Source: an uncultured Dechloromonas sp. (lineage in GTDB: Bacteria; Pseudomonadota; Gammaproteobacteria; Burkholderiales; Rhodocyclaceae). From it: a stretch of 15,212 nucleotides of DNA. Shown piece after piece: positions 14,594-15,212 of the stretch; position 1 is the stretch's first letter, and the number at the start of each line of letters is the position of its first letter. Below the pieces are notes generated by a model, which searched no databases, was not told the origin of the DNA, and saw nothing but the letters and a program-made list of their open reading frames with translations. The position numbers and the translations under genes are program-made. Where the stretch lies: positions 1-15,212 of the forward strand of contig CAMKYP010000040.1 in the NCBI GenBank assembly GCA_946477505.1. Direction: 5' to 3'.

Positions 14594-15212
14594 TCAGGTA
14601 CGGGCTTCTGCGGGAACGAGGGCGATGCCTTCCTCGTGTGCTTTGCCTGCTTTTTTCTTGGCTTCCAGTTCGAGCGAACCGAGGTGCGACAGGATGCCGA
14701 AGGTGATGGCGAGTACAGCACCGGTGAGCAGGGTATAGAAGCCTGCCGACCAGCCGTATAGGTCGACCAGCTTGCCGATCAGGGCGGTACCCATGGTCGT
14801 GCCGACGATGTAGCTCATGAAGCCGCGCATGCCGACCGCCGAGCCGACGGCAAAGGCGGGAACGACTTCCATGGTCACTACCGAGGCCAGGAATTGCGGC
14901 ACATAGATGAAGGCACCGATAGCACCGGCGGCGGCCGTGACCACGAGCAGGTCGTTGCTGCTCCAATAGAAGAACAAGGCGCCGAGGATAATCGTCAGAC
15001 AGCCGATGGCGACCGGCATGCGACGTCCCTTCAGGTACTTGTCCGTCAGGATGCCAGCCATCAGCGTGGCCGGAATGGCAGCCCATTCGAAGATGGCGAA
15101 AGCAAGCCCCATTTGGCCCTTGGTAAAGCCTTTGACCTGAAGCAAGTAGATCGGTAGCCAGGTGATTACGCCGAAGCGGACGAGATAGACGAAGGCATCG
15201 AACATCGAGATG
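14594..15212 (-). CDS. MFS transporter, organophosphate:phosphate antiporter type (partial, C-terminal half)
   Basis: Only the last 205 codons are in the window; the frame stays open to the edge, so the Met at 15205 is internal. The segment FVYLVRFGVITWLPIYL (ending in the P-I-Y-L block) matches the seventh-helix region of GlpT/UhpT/PgtP, and its Arg (codon 15176-15178) aligns with substrate-binding Arg269 of GlpT. Further OPA-like features are EWAAIPATLMAGILTDKYLKG and the VDLYGWSAGF segment before the last helices. About six transmembrane helices are visible, then a charged tail with KKK. The family exchanges glycerol-3-phosphate, hexose phosphate or phosphoglycerate/PEP for phosphate; which one cannot be told from this half. 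It ends in the terminator 11 nt downstream, ahead of pykA. Confidence 0.85.
   Translation of the reverse strand, partial: ISMFDAFVYLVRFGVITWLPIYLLQVKGFTKGQMGLAFAIFEWAAIPATLMAGILTDKYLKGRRMPVAIGCLTIILGALFFYWSSNDLLVVTAAAGAIGAFIYVPQFLASVVTMEVVPAFAVGSAVGMRGFMSYIVGTTMGTALIGKLVDLYGWSAGFYTLLTGAVLAITFGILSHLGSLELEAKKKAGKAHEEGIALVPAEART

Noticed and set aside
1..15212. Mobile elements, tRNA/rRNA genes, CRISPR arrays
   Set aside because: No transposase, integrase, repeat array, terminal repeats or tRNA-like fold was seen on either strand.

Overview
The window is GC-rich, gene-dense and free of mobile elements, tRNAs, rRNAs and CRISPR arrays. Protein character suggests a Gram-negative, probably a betaproteobacterium of the Rhodocyclales type. 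Pointers are a PykA-type pyruvate kinase, YgiQ, a group II truncated globin, an OmpA-like lipoprotein and heavy use of overlapping start/stop codons. That assignment rests on general resemblance, not on a marker gene.

Region A (1-4942) looks like a complete partner-switching signalling module with an envelope arm. On the minus strand, in order of transcription, lie a STAS anti-anti-sigma-like protein, a metallo-beta-lactamase-fold hydrolase and a membrane CHASE2-SpoIIE/PP2C phosphatase. Consecutive genes overlap by 4 nt (ATGA, then GTGA). An RsbW-like HATPase kinase lies further along the same strand at 60-458. Between phosphatase and kinase, on the plus strand, sit a secreted FecR-domain protein and an OmpA-type peptidoglycan-binding lipoprotein that overlap by 8 nt. 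The likely logic is that the kinase phosphorylates the STAS serine and the CHASE2 phosphatase removes the phosphate on an extracytoplasmic cue. No sigma factor or other output protein is visible.

Region B (5017-7752, plus strand) carries ygiQ, a radical SAM protein with a possible leaderless start, followed 15 nt later by a group II truncated haemoglobin.

Region C (7837-15212, minus strand) reads, in transcription order: an MFS transporter of organophosphate:phosphate antiporter type (cut by the window edge), a strong intrinsic terminator, pykA, a periplasmic binding protein, a two-domain ABC permease, its ATPase and a LysR regulator. The binding protein resembles PgtC of the Salmonella phosphoglycerate system more than an ordinary iron-binding protein. 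With an OPA-type antiporter and pyruvate kinase beside it, this suggests uptake of phosphoglycerate, PEP or a related organophosphate feeding into pyruvate. This is inference; the alternative is a ferric-iron-type ABC importer next to a housekeeping pyk gene.

There is no gene-free stretch above 300 bases. The longest gaps are 7753-7836 (convergent, weak hairpins), 11545-11674 (a possible 38-codon ORF and a 9-bp inverted repeat) and 12992-13087 (a candidate promoter).
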